From the NCBI GenBank assembly GCA_031290325.1, contig JAITNU010000167.1, positions 1-10,632 on the forward strand: a stretch of 10,632 bases of DNA, written 5' to 3'. This DNA is from Treponema sp. (GTDB lineage: Bacteria > Spirochaetota > Spirochaetia > Treponematales > Breznakiellaceae). The position numbers and the translations under genes were made by a program. Position 1 is the first letter of the stretch, and every line of letters begins with the position of its first letter. The notes under the pieces are model-generated. The model saw only the letters and a program-made list of their open reading frames with translations, was not told where the DNA came from and did no database searches. Of the stretch, positions 1 to 7,126 are shown one piece after another.

Positions 1-22
1 TAGCGTTTACGTTATTTGGCAT
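1..22 (-). CDS. Possible start of the next gene (5' fragment, product unknown)
   Basis: An ATG at 22-20 opens a frame that stays open to the window edge, giving only seven codons (reading M-P-N-N-V-N-A). An AGGA sequence at 32-29, overlapping the stop codon of the PAAR gene, lies six bases upstream and could be its ribosome binding site. The start is 8 bases after the PAAR stop, the tight spacing seen elsewhere in this operon. A second ATG at 29-27 is closed by a stop after five codons and is not a rival. Genes next to PAAR genes in T6SS loci often encode VgrG, adaptors, effectors or structural subunits, but seven residues identify none of these. This is inference from position and spacing. 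Confidence 0.35.
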
Positions 23-30
23 ACCACATC

Positions 31-321
31 CTACACGATTTCGTTGACATTAGGACAAACCAGCACTGCGGTGGATATGGGAATCCCGATGGGGGAAACT
101 CCGGTAACTATGCTTCCGAGGCATGCGGTAGGCCGGCCCTTGGCCAGCTTGTTTATGGCAGTGGTCATGGTAATGACCCCGGCAACGCATAAGGGACCGG
201 CTACCGCGTCCCCCATACAGGCCACGGGCAGGCCCTTAACCATGGTAGTCAAGGCTCCGGGGCCGATGATCACATCCCCGGTGGCGGTAAGGTTCGCGAT
301 AGTCGCGACTGGTGTTGGCAT
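31..321 (-). CDS. PAAR-type T6SS spike-tip protein
   Basis: A 96-residue protein with two-fold internal repetition. A glycine-rich stretch leading to VKGLPVACMGD (residues 28-38) is echoed by a stretch leading to AKGRPTACLGS (60-70). This resembles the repeated 'G-x-P-A-A-R-x-G-D' pattern of PAAR proteins, which form a small cone on the tip of the VgrG trimer, sharpen the spike and can anchor effectors. Length is right for a PAAR protein with no effector fusion. It has no histidine, whereas characterised PAAR domains bind zinc with histidines plus a cysteine. It has four cysteines instead (35, 45, 67, 89). The ATG at 321-319 follows AAGGAG with an 8-base spacer, so the start is firm. It is last of the recognisable T6SS genes here, 135 bases after tssH. 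PAAR-like assignment is by motif and context; metal binding is unknown. Confidence 0.8.
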   Translation of the reverse strand: MPTPVATIANLTATGDVIIGPGALTTMVKGLPVACMGDAVAGPLCVAGVITMTTAINKLAKGRPTACLGSIVTGVSPIGIPISTAVLVCPNVNEIV

Positions 322-355
322 TTTGATTGCTCCTTATATATCTCATACTCAAAAC

Positions 356-383
356 GGTATAGTACACTAATCCTTGTTTCCAA
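356..383 (-). promoter_or_regulatory. Weak candidate promoter ahead of the PAAR gene
   Basis: On the minus strand TTGGAA (383-378) and TATACC (361-356) are separated by 16 bases, resembling a poor sigma70 promoter about 35 bases before the PAAR start. The -10 matches the consensus at four of six positions only. It would allow PAAR expression separate from tssH. Nothing else in the 135-base spacer supports this, and the match may be chance. Confidence 0.2.
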
Positions 384-457
384 ATTTCCAGCGTTTGTAC
401 CCGGTGTTTGACTCCGAATCCCCGGCGTAGGTATACATCCTCAACTTGCTGTACTAT
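359..457. repeat. 8-base inverted repeat flanking the tssH-PAAR spacer
   Basis: ATAGTACA at 359-366 and its exact complement TGTACTAT at 450-457 bracket most of the spacer between tssH and the PAAR gene. One arm starts within the tssH stop codon. The 83 bases between the arms form no obvious continuous stem, and pairing does not extend beyond the 8 bases on either side. It could close a long RNA stem-loop, mark two binding half-sites, or be chance. Confidence 0.4.
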
Positions 458-3072
458 CATGGCCGCTCATCAGGGAACGAATAAGTAAACCGCTCATCCT
501 GCACATCAATCACCGCCTTAGTAAGGGTCTGGCCTTCCATGGTGTGGCGGAGGAATTCCGCGCTGATCTCCGGCAGGATGTCGTTGCTGATGATCGCGTC
601 GATTAAGCGCGCCCCGGAAGCGGCGTTATCACAACGGCGGATGATTTCATCTTTAACCGCATCAGAAGTAACAAGCTCCGCCCGGTAATTTTCCGCCACC
701 CGCTTTTTGATCTTCCCGATCTTGAGGTCAATGATCTGATACAGCGCCTTCTTGCCCAGGGGGTAGTAGGGCACAATCTGAATACGCCCCAGCAGGGCCG
801 CAGGGAACACCCGCATCATATCAGGACGGATCGCCGCTTCAAGGCTGTCCGGAAGCTTGTCCTCTTCAGCGCAGAGGTCCGCAATGGTCCCATCCCCCAC
901 GTTCGTGGTTAAGAGGATGATGGTATTACGGAAATTGACCAGCCTGCCGGCGCCGTCTTCCATCTGGCCTTTATCAAAGACCTGGAAGAAGATCTCGTGT
1001 ACATCCGGGTGGGCCTTCTCAACCTCATCGAGGAGTACCACGCTGTAGGGCTTGCGGCGCACTGCCTCGGTCAGCACTCCCCCTTCGCCGTACCCCACGT
1101 ATCCCGGAGGCGCGCCCTTGAGGGTAGACACCGTGTGAGCCTCCTGGAATTCGCTCATGTTGATGGTGATGATCTGCTCTTCGCTGCCGTAGATCTGTTC
1201 GGCCAGGGCAAGGGCGGTCTCGGTCTTACCCACCCCGGAAGGACCTGCCAGCATGATCACCGCAATGGGCTTGTTGGGGTCTGCCAGGGACGCCCGTGCT
1301 GTGGTTACCCGCTTGGCAATCACCTTCACCCCGTACTCCTGGCCGATGACCCGGCGGTTTAGTTCCTCGTCCAGGGTTAAGATCGATTTGATCTCGTCCT
1401 TCACCATCCGGCCCAGGGGAATCCCGGTCCATTCGGAAATGACCGCTGAAACCGCCTGGGTATCCACCTGGGGCAGCACCAGGGGATTTTCTCCCTGGAA
1501 ATCGGCAAGTTCCTTACGCTTCGCCTCAAGGTTCCCTTTAAGCTCCGGGTTCCCTTCCTCCGCCTCAGTGCGAAGCCTGATAATCTCCGCAACCAGGGCT
1601 TTTTCCTTATCCAGCCGTGCCTGCAGTTCCCCTTGCCGGTCCCGTTCTTTCGTAAGCTCCCCGGTAAGGGAGGTAATTTTCTCCGAGTGATCGAATCCTG
1701 CGGATTCTTCCCGGCTCAGAATCGCCATTTCCAGTACCAGGGCTTCTATCCTGCGACGGCAATACTCAAGCTCCGCAGGTTCGGCGTTCTGGCTCAGAGC
1801 AACCTTGGCGCAGGCGGTGTCCAGGATGCTCACCGATTTATCCGGGAGCTGCCGGGCGGGAATATACCGGCGGGATAGTTTCACCGCCGACTCCAGGGCA
1901 TCATCCATGACCACTACCTTATGATGAGTTTCCAGGGCCTTGATCATCCCCCGCATCATCTCGGTGGCCTTATCATCATCCGGTTCATCAATGATGATGT
2001 TCTGAAACCGCCGGGTTAAGGCGGGGTCCTTTTCAAAGTATTTGACATACTCCTGCCAGGTGGTGGCGGCAATGCACCGCAATTTCCCCCGGGCCAGGGC
2101 CGGTTTGAGGAGATTGGCTGCGTCGTTCTGTCCTGCCTGCCCCCCGATCAGGGTATGGGCCTCGTCAATAAAGAGGATGATCGGTACATCCGAACCCTGG
2201 ACCTCTTCGATGACCTGTTTCAGGCGATTTTCAAACTCCCCTTTCATGCTGGCCCCGGCCTGCAACAGCCCGATGTCCAGGGAACAGAGCCGGGTACCCT
2301 TGAGACTGGGGGGCACATCCCCGGAAGCAAGGCGCTGGGCAAACCCCTCAACCACCGCAGTCTTACCGACCCCTGCATCCCCGGTCAAAATCGGGTTATT
2401 TTGCCGGCGGCGCATCAAAATATCGATGATCTTGCGGATTTCCGCGTCCCGGCCAACAATGGGGTCGCTTTTGCCGGACTGCTCGGTCATATCCACGGTA
2501 TAGCGTTTTAATGCCTCCCCGGTTCCCATGGCGGCGTTCCCCATCAGGGCCTGACCGGTGGCGGCGCTGTCCCCGGCAGACACGGCCACCGAGGTTTCCC
2601 CGGAGTTCTTAACGATCTCGGCAAACTTCTCAACCAAAAGGTCCCCGTTGATCTTGACGAACTCCCGGCTCATGTCATGGAGGGTACGGGCAAATTCAGG
2701 GGTCTGTTTGAGGGCGCAGAGCAGGTGCCCGGTCCGGATCGCCCCCTCGGCAAAGGCCAGGGACGCGATCATCCATGCCTCTTTAATGGCGAGTTCAATG
2801 GTGTTTGAAAAGTCGGCGATAGAAGAGGCCCCCCGGGGCAGGGCGTCCATGGCAACGATCATGTCCTTGGCCAGCTTTGCCTCATCCAGGGCAAAATAAC
2901 GAACCGCCTCATGCCAGTCAGTGTTTTCACCCAAGAGGATCTGGTTTACCCAATGGGTCAATTCGATATAGGGATTGCCTCTGGTCTTGCAGAGTATCGT
3001 CGCGCTTTCAATAGCCTTGTAGGCTTTGCCGTCAAGTTTTGAAAACAGTTGAATCCGTTTCAGTTTACTCAT
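457..3072 (-). CDS. tssH: TssH (ClpV), AAA+ ATPase that recycles the contracted T6SS sheath
   Basis: An 871-residue Clp/Hsp100-type ATPase of normal ClpV length. The N-terminal helical domain (about 1-160) is of the ClpV type, which in studied systems binds contracted TssC. The first AAA+ module has Walker A GDAGVGKT (231-238), Walker B ILFIDEAH (299-306) and an arginine pair in ALTRRF (351-356). A charged middle coiled-coil region spans about 430-525. The second module has Walker A GPSGVGKT (610-617) and Walker B VVLLDEVEKAH (678-688). All expected nucleotide-binding residues are present, so it should be active. ATP hydrolysis in the cytoplasm pulls apart the contracted TssB/TssC sheath and recycles subunits. 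The middle domain and the MVKDE segment (557-561) separate it from housekeeping ClpB, as does its place after tssG. The ATG at 3072 follows GAAGGA with a 7-base spacer, 51 bases after tssG. Confidence 0.97.
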   Translation of the reverse strand: MSKLKRIQLFSKLDGKAYKAIESATILCKTRGNPYIELTHWVNQILLGENTDWHEAVRYFALDEAKLAKDMIVAMDALPRGASSIADFSNTIELAIKEAWMIASLAFAEGAIRTGHLLCALKQTPEFARTLHDMSREFVKINGDLLVEKFAEIVKNSGETSVAVSAGDSAATGQALMGNAAMGTGEALKRYTVDMTEQSGKSDPIVGRDAEIRKIIDILMRRRQNNPILTGDAGVGKTAVVEGFAQRLASGDVPPSLKGTRLCSLDIGLLQAGASMKGEFENRLKQVIEEVQGSDVPIILFIDEAHTLIGGQAGQNDAANLLKPALARGKLRCIAATTWQEYVKYFEKDPALTRRFQNIIIDEPDDDKATEMMRGMIKALETHHKVVVMDDALESAVKLSRRYIPARQLPDKSVSILDTACAKVALSQNAEPAELEYCRRRIEALVLEMAILSREESAGFDHSEKITSLTGELTKERDRQGELQARLDKEKALVAEIIRLRTEAEEGNPELKGNLEAKRKELADFQGENPLVLPQVDTQAVSAVISEWTGIPLGRMVKDEIKSILTLDEELNRRVIGQEYGVKVIAKRVTTARASLADPNKPIAVIMLAGPSGVGKTETALALAEQIYGSEEQIITINMSEFQEAHTVSTLKGAPPGYVGYGEGGVLTEAVRRKPYSVVLLDEVEKAHPDVHEIFFQVFDKGQMEDGAGRLVNFRNTIILLTTNVGDGTIADLCAEEDKLPDSLEAAIRPDMMRVFPAALLGRIQIVPYYPLGKKALYQIIDLKIGKIKKRVAENYRAELVTSDAVKDEIIRRCDNAASGARLIDAIISNDILPEISAEFLRHTMEGQTLTKAVIDVQDERFTYSFPDERP

Positions 3073-3123
3073 TTGTATTTCCTTCTATAATTAGAGACCT
3101 GTCTTTAACCATTTGTTGTTCTT

Positions 3124-4194
3124 TCATTGCTTGCCATCTCCATGAAACACGGCTTTGAATGATTCACGGTGCCGTTGACGGTTAAGCCGGGACGCGTCAA
3201 TGACTAAAATCACCGCCTGAGGCCGGCCAATCCAGCAGCTATACCCCAACTGGGTAGCGTCAGAACCGGACTCGGTCCAATCAAAGCCCAACCGGGCCTT
3301 GGGGATGGTGTTACTCAGTAATTTAAACCCCAGATTGTACTCCAGGGGCCGGTCAAGATAGTGGTTGACCGTGCGGGTCAACAGATTAAAGCCGGTCAAT
3401 CCTGACATCAGGACTTGATAGGTATCAAAATCAATCGGGCCGATCCAGATTTCAAATTTGAGGGTGGTACTGAAAAAGGTACGCCCGATTTGCAGGTTGA
3501 CCCCCAAGACCGTAGTTTCAGGCTTGCCCAGGACCGCGTAACTGTCCACTGGAATGTCGTAAGCAGCGGTGATAAAATCCCGCACTTCCAGTTCCATCTT
3601 AAACAAACGGCGGAGCATATCTTCCAGATTCGAGCGGTTCTTAATCATAAACCCGAAATGGTGGGCATAGGAGAGGGAAACCGCCTCCTGTTTTTTATCA
3701 AGGACCAGGTCCGGGGGCAGCCCGGTCAGGCTTTTGACCATATCGGTGATGGGATCATCGGTGGGCCGGTCAAAACTGATGCTTTGCTGATTCATGGCAA
3801 AGGCCCGGTAAAACAGCATCAGCATCCGGTGGTGGATGATGTCTAAGAACCGCCGCCAGGTGTGGTCATACTGGTTATGGGACCGCTGAAAGATGTAACT
3901 GGTGAATTCCAGGGGCATTGGCCCGTTCACGCCCAGGAGGCCGAAAAAGTAGGTCAGAATCGTTGCATCAAGGCCGCCCTGCCCCTCAAGGATCTCGGCG
4001 ATGTCGGTGCTGGGAAAGTTCAGGTAGGGAAGCTGACCGAAGCGGACATTTTCCTCCCCAGGATACTTGGCATACCCGAAGCGCGGCTGGGAAGCCCCTT
4101 CGAGCTTGCGTACCAAGCCCCAGAAGTCAGGGGCGTACTTCCTCTGGCGAAGCGCCCGAGATACCTTGGTGACTAGTTTTCTAAGGTCTTCCAT
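3124..4194 (-). CDS. tssG: TssG, T6SS baseplate wedge protein
   Basis: A 356-residue protein from ATG at 4194. Family hallmarks are a FWGLVRKLE-like N-terminal segment (24-32), FFGLLGVNGPMP (83-94) and FLDIIHHRMLMLFYRA (116-131), matching the TssG/ImpH/VasB family. In known systems TssG joins TssF, TssE and TssK in the cytoplasmic baseplate wedge that docks on the membrane complex and starts sheath assembly. The frame also extends to an in-frame TTG at 4224, which would add ten residues. I prefer the ATG because its N-terminus fits the family better, although its AGGA (4209-4206) is 11 bases away. The gene overlaps the end of tssF by 22 bases in another frame, implying translational coupling and equal dosage. 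No truncation or frameshift is visible. Confidence 0.94.
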   Translation of the reverse strand: MEDLRKLVTKVSRALRQRKYAPDFWGLVRKLEGASQPRFGYAKYPGEENVRFGQLPYLNFPSTDIAEILEGQGGLDATILTYFFGLLGVNGPMPLEFTSYIFQRSHNQYDHTWRRFLDIIHHRMLMLFYRAFAMNQQSISFDRPTDDPITDMVKSLTGLPPDLVLDKKQEAVSLSYAHHFGFMIKNRSNLEDMLRRLFKMELEVRDFITAAYDIPVDSYAVLGKPETTVLGVNLQIGRTFFSTTLKFEIWIGPIDFDTYQVLMSGLTGFNLLTRTVNHYLDRPLEYNLGFKLLSNTIPKARLGFDWTESGSDATQLGYSCWIGRPQAVILVIDASRLNRQRHRESFKAVFHGDGKQ

Positions 4195-5963
4195 GTGGCG
4201 ATCTGTCCTGATTGCTGGGTGCAAAATTCAATTTCCAGCAGTGTGTTAAGGGGTGTGAAGGACTTTAACATTTCCCCAATAATAAAGGCAAAGGTATAGT
4301 ACCCCATGCCGGCGTAAGCCATTTCATCAAGGGTAAACCGTACTTTCCATCCGGCTTCAAAGAAAACCGCTCCCCCTTTAATAAACCGGAAGGTCGTGGG
4401 TTCACTTTCAAGACTGATAATGCCGTCAATCATCCGTTCGGTTTCCTCCTCAGAACGAATGCGGTAATTGAGGAGCATGGTTTTGAACATTTCCAGGGGG
4501 AGGGTGCCGTCCTGCCACAACATGGAGGAAAGGTTGAAAATGATATGGCTGAGTTTCGCAAAATCCGATTGATCCCCACGGGCTATCAACGAATAATCGG
4601 GCTTGGTAGGAGCCGCAATAAAGACCCCGCTCTGGATGTAGGGTACATTTGAGGTGAGGCTGGTATCGGGCTGCAAAAGCAGGGGTAAATCCCGGTTGGT
4701 ACAGATCAGTTCTGCCGCGAATTGATAGGCATTTTCAACGTTTGGGTTTTGCGCCGAAAAAGATACAAACAACTCAGTGCCGCTATAGGAACTGCGCTGG
4801 GTGGATTTCCGTTCAAACAGGCTCCTCTGGCGGTGCTGGCTGAAAAAGTTTCGCTGGCTGCTCCCGTGTAACACATCCTGATCGTAAAAATTCGTGGCGA
4901 AAAACAACGTTTCGTTCCGCTCATTGAAAAATTCCAGCCGCTGGACGCTTAACACTTCATAATCCCGCATGGCGGTCCGCTCAGGCACGATATGAAATGC
5001 AAAGGCTTCCCGATCCAAGGCAATCCGGTCGGAACGTTTGGTAAAGATGTTTAATACAGGCACGCAGTTCAGTTTCAGAGCACCTGCCTTGATGGCCAGA
5101 GAGGGTTCCCGGCGTTTAAACATGATGACCAGTTCCAGGGCAGTGGCGTTAAAAACCGCGCCAAGGTTCTTGATCGAAAAAAACTTAAAAAACATGGGGT
5201 AGGCCATGAAATTTTGCAGCAGCCGCAGGCCTTTCACATTGCCCTTAAGCCCCTCATGCAGGATGGTGCTGCCTGCGTTTATGGGCAGGTCAAAAACAAG
5301 GTTGTTCACCAGGGTAAATGCGCCGTTGTTATGCCGAACATAGACTGCAGCCCGGTCATGCATGAGCTGGCGCTGTAAGAGGGAGGTCTCCGCTTCCGGC
5401 ATGTTGACAAAAAACACCAGTTCATCCAGGACGGTGAGGGGTTCACCGGTTGTTGACATCAGTTTAAGGCGCAAAGCGGCATTCGCCTGGGCATTGGTGA
5501 TACCCAGGCTTGCCAGATCACGGGTTACATACTGCTCTTCAGCAACGGAAAGGGGCAGCAAGGGCACTGCGTCAACACTTGAAAACCGGCAGGGGGTATT
5601 GCTATTGGGAATGAAGGCGTCAAAGATCGTGCCCGCCTCAAGCATGACTCCCCGGCGGACCCGTTCATTGCTGTAATTCAAGACCAGCTCCAGGACCGCC
5701 CCTGAGGGGATCGGATACAGGGCGCTGGGGGCCATGGAATTGAGCATGGATTCCAGAAAATGCTGGTACCCCTCATCAAGCTTTTTTTCAACCTTGGCGG
5801 ATAAAAACGCGGTCCCTTCCAGCAAGCGCTCGATATAGGGGTCCTGACATTCAAACCCGGAAAGGCTCAAGCGTCCGGCGATCTTGGGAAACTCCGCCGC
5901 AAACTCGTCGGCCAAGGCCCTGATATACTGAAGATTGTCCCGGTAATAATCTAACAAATCCAT
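4173..5963 (-). CDS. tssF: TssF, T6SS baseplate wedge protein
   Basis: A 596-residue protein, normal length for TssF/ImpG/VasA. The N-terminus is highly characteristic: LLDYYRDNLQYIRALADEF (3-21), then FPKIAGRL (25-32), CQDPYIERLLEGTAFL (39-54) and a run about HFLESMLNSMAPSALYPIPS (68-87). In known systems two TssF copies and one TssG make the core of each baseplate wedge around the VgrG hub, in the cytoplasm under the inner membrane. No signal peptide or membrane segment is seen. The ATG at 5963 starts 8 bases after the tssE stop. Its AAGGA sits inside the last codons of tssE, about 12 bases upstream, which is rather long spacing. Its 3' end overlaps tssG by 22 bases. Identification rests on whole-protein pattern and gene order. 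Confidence 0.96.
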   Translation of the reverse strand: MDLLDYYRDNLQYIRALADEFAAEFPKIAGRLSLSGFECQDPYIERLLEGTAFLSAKVEKKLDEGYQHFLESMLNSMAPSALYPIPSGAVLELVLNYSNERVRRGVMLEAGTIFDAFIPNSNTPCRFSSVDAVPLLPLSVAEEQYVTRDLASLGITNAQANAALRLKLMSTTGEPLTVLDELVFFVNMPEAETSLLQRQLMHDRAAVYVRHNNGAFTLVNNLVFDLPINAGSTILHEGLKGNVKGLRLLQNFMAYPMFFKFFSIKNLGAVFNATALELVIMFKRREPSLAIKAGALKLNCVPVLNIFTKRSDRIALDREAFAFHIVPERTAMRDYEVLSVQRLEFFNERNETLFFATNFYDQDVLHGSSQRNFFSQHRQRSLFERKSTQRSSYSGTELFVSFSAQNPNVENAYQFAAELICTNRDLPLLLQPDTSLTSNVPYIQSGVFIAAPTKPDYSLIARGDQSDFAKLSHIIFNLSSMLWQDGTLPLEMFKTMLLNYRIRSEEETERMIDGIISLESEPTTFRFIKGGAVFFEAGWKVRFTLDEMAYAGMGYYTFAFIIGEMLKSFTPLNTLLEIEFCTQQSGQIATWKTLEN

Positions 5964-5971
5964 CTTGAACG

Positions 5972-6460
5972 CTAATCCTTTACATTCTTCAGTTCTGCAC
6001 TGCCGGTTTCCATATCAAGCCTGGCAATGAACACCAGCTCTTCACCGGCCTCGTCCCCCTGGATCAAACCGCCTATCTGAAACTCCATAAAGGATCCAGC
6101 CTTCACTTTTGGGGGCACAAACTCAACGGTGATTGAATCAGGAACCAGGCGGGGTTCAAAATAGTGAAGCTGTTTAACCATCTGCCGCATCAGGTCCTCC
6201 CGGTCACTGCTCCCGCTGCCGCAGTAATCCGCAATGCCATAGCCCAGAACCGAACTTTCCAGTTCCTCATCATCTTTAAGTTCTTCCACGGACAGATGGG
6301 TTTTGGAATTGAACAGCATTTCAATATGCTCAAAAATATCTTCTTTGAGCTGTTTCATGGTTATGGTACGTGAGGCGGTATCATCTTTTACCGAAGGGTC
6401 AAAGTCTGTCAGGCGCTTTAAAATATAGGGCCAATACCGTAAGCCTTCGTTAGCATACAT
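5972..6460 (-). CDS. tssE: TssE, gp25-like T6SS baseplate protein
   Basis: A 162-residue protein of the T4 gp25-like family. It has LKRLTDFDP (14-22), SVLGYGIADY (70-79), FEPRL (101-105) and a C-terminal beta segment ending VFIARLDMETGSAEL (143-157). The gp25/TssE fold links the baseplate to the first sheath ring, and FEPRL matches the position of the conserved E-P-R core. It acts in the cytoplasm with TssF, TssG and TssK. An in-frame TTG lies two codons upstream (6466). The ATG at 6460 is preferred because GAAGGG ends nine bases before it, against three for the TTG. It follows hcp after 120 bases holding a strong hairpin, and leads into tssF after 8 bases. It may therefore be translated well below hcp level, though this is inference. 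Confidence 0.94.
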   Translation of the reverse strand: MYANEGLRYWPYILKRLTDFDPSVKDDTASRTITMKQLKEDIFEHIEMLFNSKTHLSVEELKDDEELESSVLGYGIADYCGSGSSDREDLMRQMVKQLHYFEPRLVPDSITVEFVPPKVKAGSFMEFQIGGLIQGDEAGEELVFIARLDMETGSAELKNVKD

Positions 6461-6542
6461 GGCCAACCACCCTTCTTCCGCACACCCGTTGCCGGACTTG
6501 CCCTACCTGTTCACCCATTTCCCTTTAACCCCGCAATCACGG

Positions 6543-6572
6543 CAATGGGACATGGCTGCCCACGTCCCACTA
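6543..6572 (-). promoter_or_regulatory. Strong stem-loop just after hcp (transcript stabiliser or attenuator)
   Basis: In the minus-strand transcript TGGGACGTGG and CCATGTCCCA form a ten-pair stem (one G-U) around the four-base loop GCAG, at plus positions 6546-6569. Three weaker flanking pairs extend it to 6543-6572. It begins 8 bases after the hcp stop codon. No U-run follows, so it is not a textbook intrinsic terminator. A 3' hairpin shielding abundant hcp mRNA from exonucleases, or partly stopping polymerase before tssE, would fit the need for far more Hcp than baseplate protein. Pairing is seen directly; function is inferred. Confidence 0.65.
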
Positions 6573-6580
6573 TATCAATT

Positions 6581-7078
6581 TTACGCGTTGGCGACCTGAT
6601 CGAAGGATGCTTCGATAGCCCCTTCTTTGGTGTTATCCGCCTTGATAGGCGTAACTTTCCAGGATATCTTCCCGGCAACCAGCTCAACCACCTCAACGAG
6701 CTGCTGGGCAAGGGGGCCGCCGGTATCTCCGGTCTCCACCGCTTTAACCTCGGCTTTTGCAACCTTCACATCTTCCAGGGTGACTTCATACACCGGGGTT
6801 TGAGCACCGGCAATTGACTGGCAGTAGGCAAACTGCGCCTTGGCAATCCGCTGCCCCGTCATGCAGAAGTGCTGCAGCTTTGGGGTTGCCTTATCAACCG
6901 CATGAGTGAAGGTGAAGGGCAGAAACTGTCCCCGTCCAACCACTTCTGTACCCCGCTGGATAGAGATGTTTTGCAGCACCCCGTGTGAACAACCGATGAC
7001 TTCAATCCACTTCTCGTGGCCCTTGTCCACCGATTGACCGTCAATACCGTCAAGCTTTAAAAAATACGAACTCGCCAT
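6581..7078 (-). CDS. hcp: Hcp (TssD), inner-tube protein of the T6SS
   Basis: A 165-residue Hcp-family protein, normal length. It starts ASSYFLKLDGIDGQSVDKGH (2-21), followed by the IEVIGCSHGV segment (25-34). A mid-region QRGTEVVGRGQFLPFTFTHAVDKATPKL lies at about 41-68, a pattern typical of Hcp. In known systems hexameric rings stack into the tube fired through the envelope, and the ring lumen can carry small effectors. There is no signal peptide, as expected. The frame reaches further upstream to a TTG at 7096, but the ATG at 7078 is right: its N-terminus fits the family and GGAGG lies at 7094-7090, 11 bases away. A nine-U run sits directly before that site. Upstream is a spacer with a duplicated tssC tail; downstream is a strong hairpin. 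These neighbours suggest hcp output is set separately from the genes around it. No effector or toxin domain is fused to it. Confidence 0.95.
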   Translation of the reverse strand: MASSYFLKLDGIDGQSVDKGHEKWIEVIGCSHGVLQNISIQRGTEVVGRGQFLPFTFTHAVDKATPKLQHFCMTGQRIAKAQFAYCQSIAGAQTPVYEVTLEDVKVAKAEVKAVETGDTGGPLAQQLVEVVELVAGKISWKVTPIKADNTKEGAIEASFDQVANA

Positions 7079-7094
7079 AACTCGTGATACCTCC

Positions 7095-7126
7095 AAAAAA
7101 AAATTAGTAACCTATAAAACTTACCA
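7095..7126 (-). promoter_or_regulatory. U9 run fused to the hcp ribosome binding site, with a weak upstream stem
   Basis: In the minus-strand transcript TGGTAA (7126-7121) can pair with TTACTA (7110-7105) around a ten-base loop. This is a weak six-pair stem with one G-U pair. One A follows, then nine U residues (7103-7095) that run straight into GGAGG. The layout resembles a poor intrinsic terminator that could attenuate readthrough into hcp. Alternatively, U-rich RNA before a ribosome site is a known binding site for ribosomal protein S1 and raises translation. The sequence elements are certain; their roles are inferred. Confidence 0.4.

Noticed and set aside
236..460. A 74-codon minus-strand frame whose ATG overlaps the tssH stop (ATGA)
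   Set aside because: No ribosome site precedes it, its last third lies inside the PAAR gene in another frame, and the translation resembles no structured protein.
997..1362. Long plus-strand frames opposite tssH, including one of 121 codons
   Set aside because: They are antisense to a strongly conserved ATPase gene, have no ribosome site worth noting, and read as low-complexity shadows. The same holds for the plus-strand frames opposite tssA, tssB, tssC, tssF and tssG.
457..3072. tssH read as the housekeeping disaggregase ClpB
   Set aside because: The N-terminal domain and the MVKDE segment are of the ClpV type, and the gene sits directly after tssG inside the T6SS operon.
6450..6518. A 22-codon minus-strand frame in the hcp-tssE spacer that runs into the tssE start
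   Set aside because: AGGG is only two bases before its ATG, too close for normal initiation, and the peptide is a chance-looking Arg/Val/Gly string. A leader peptide is not excluded.
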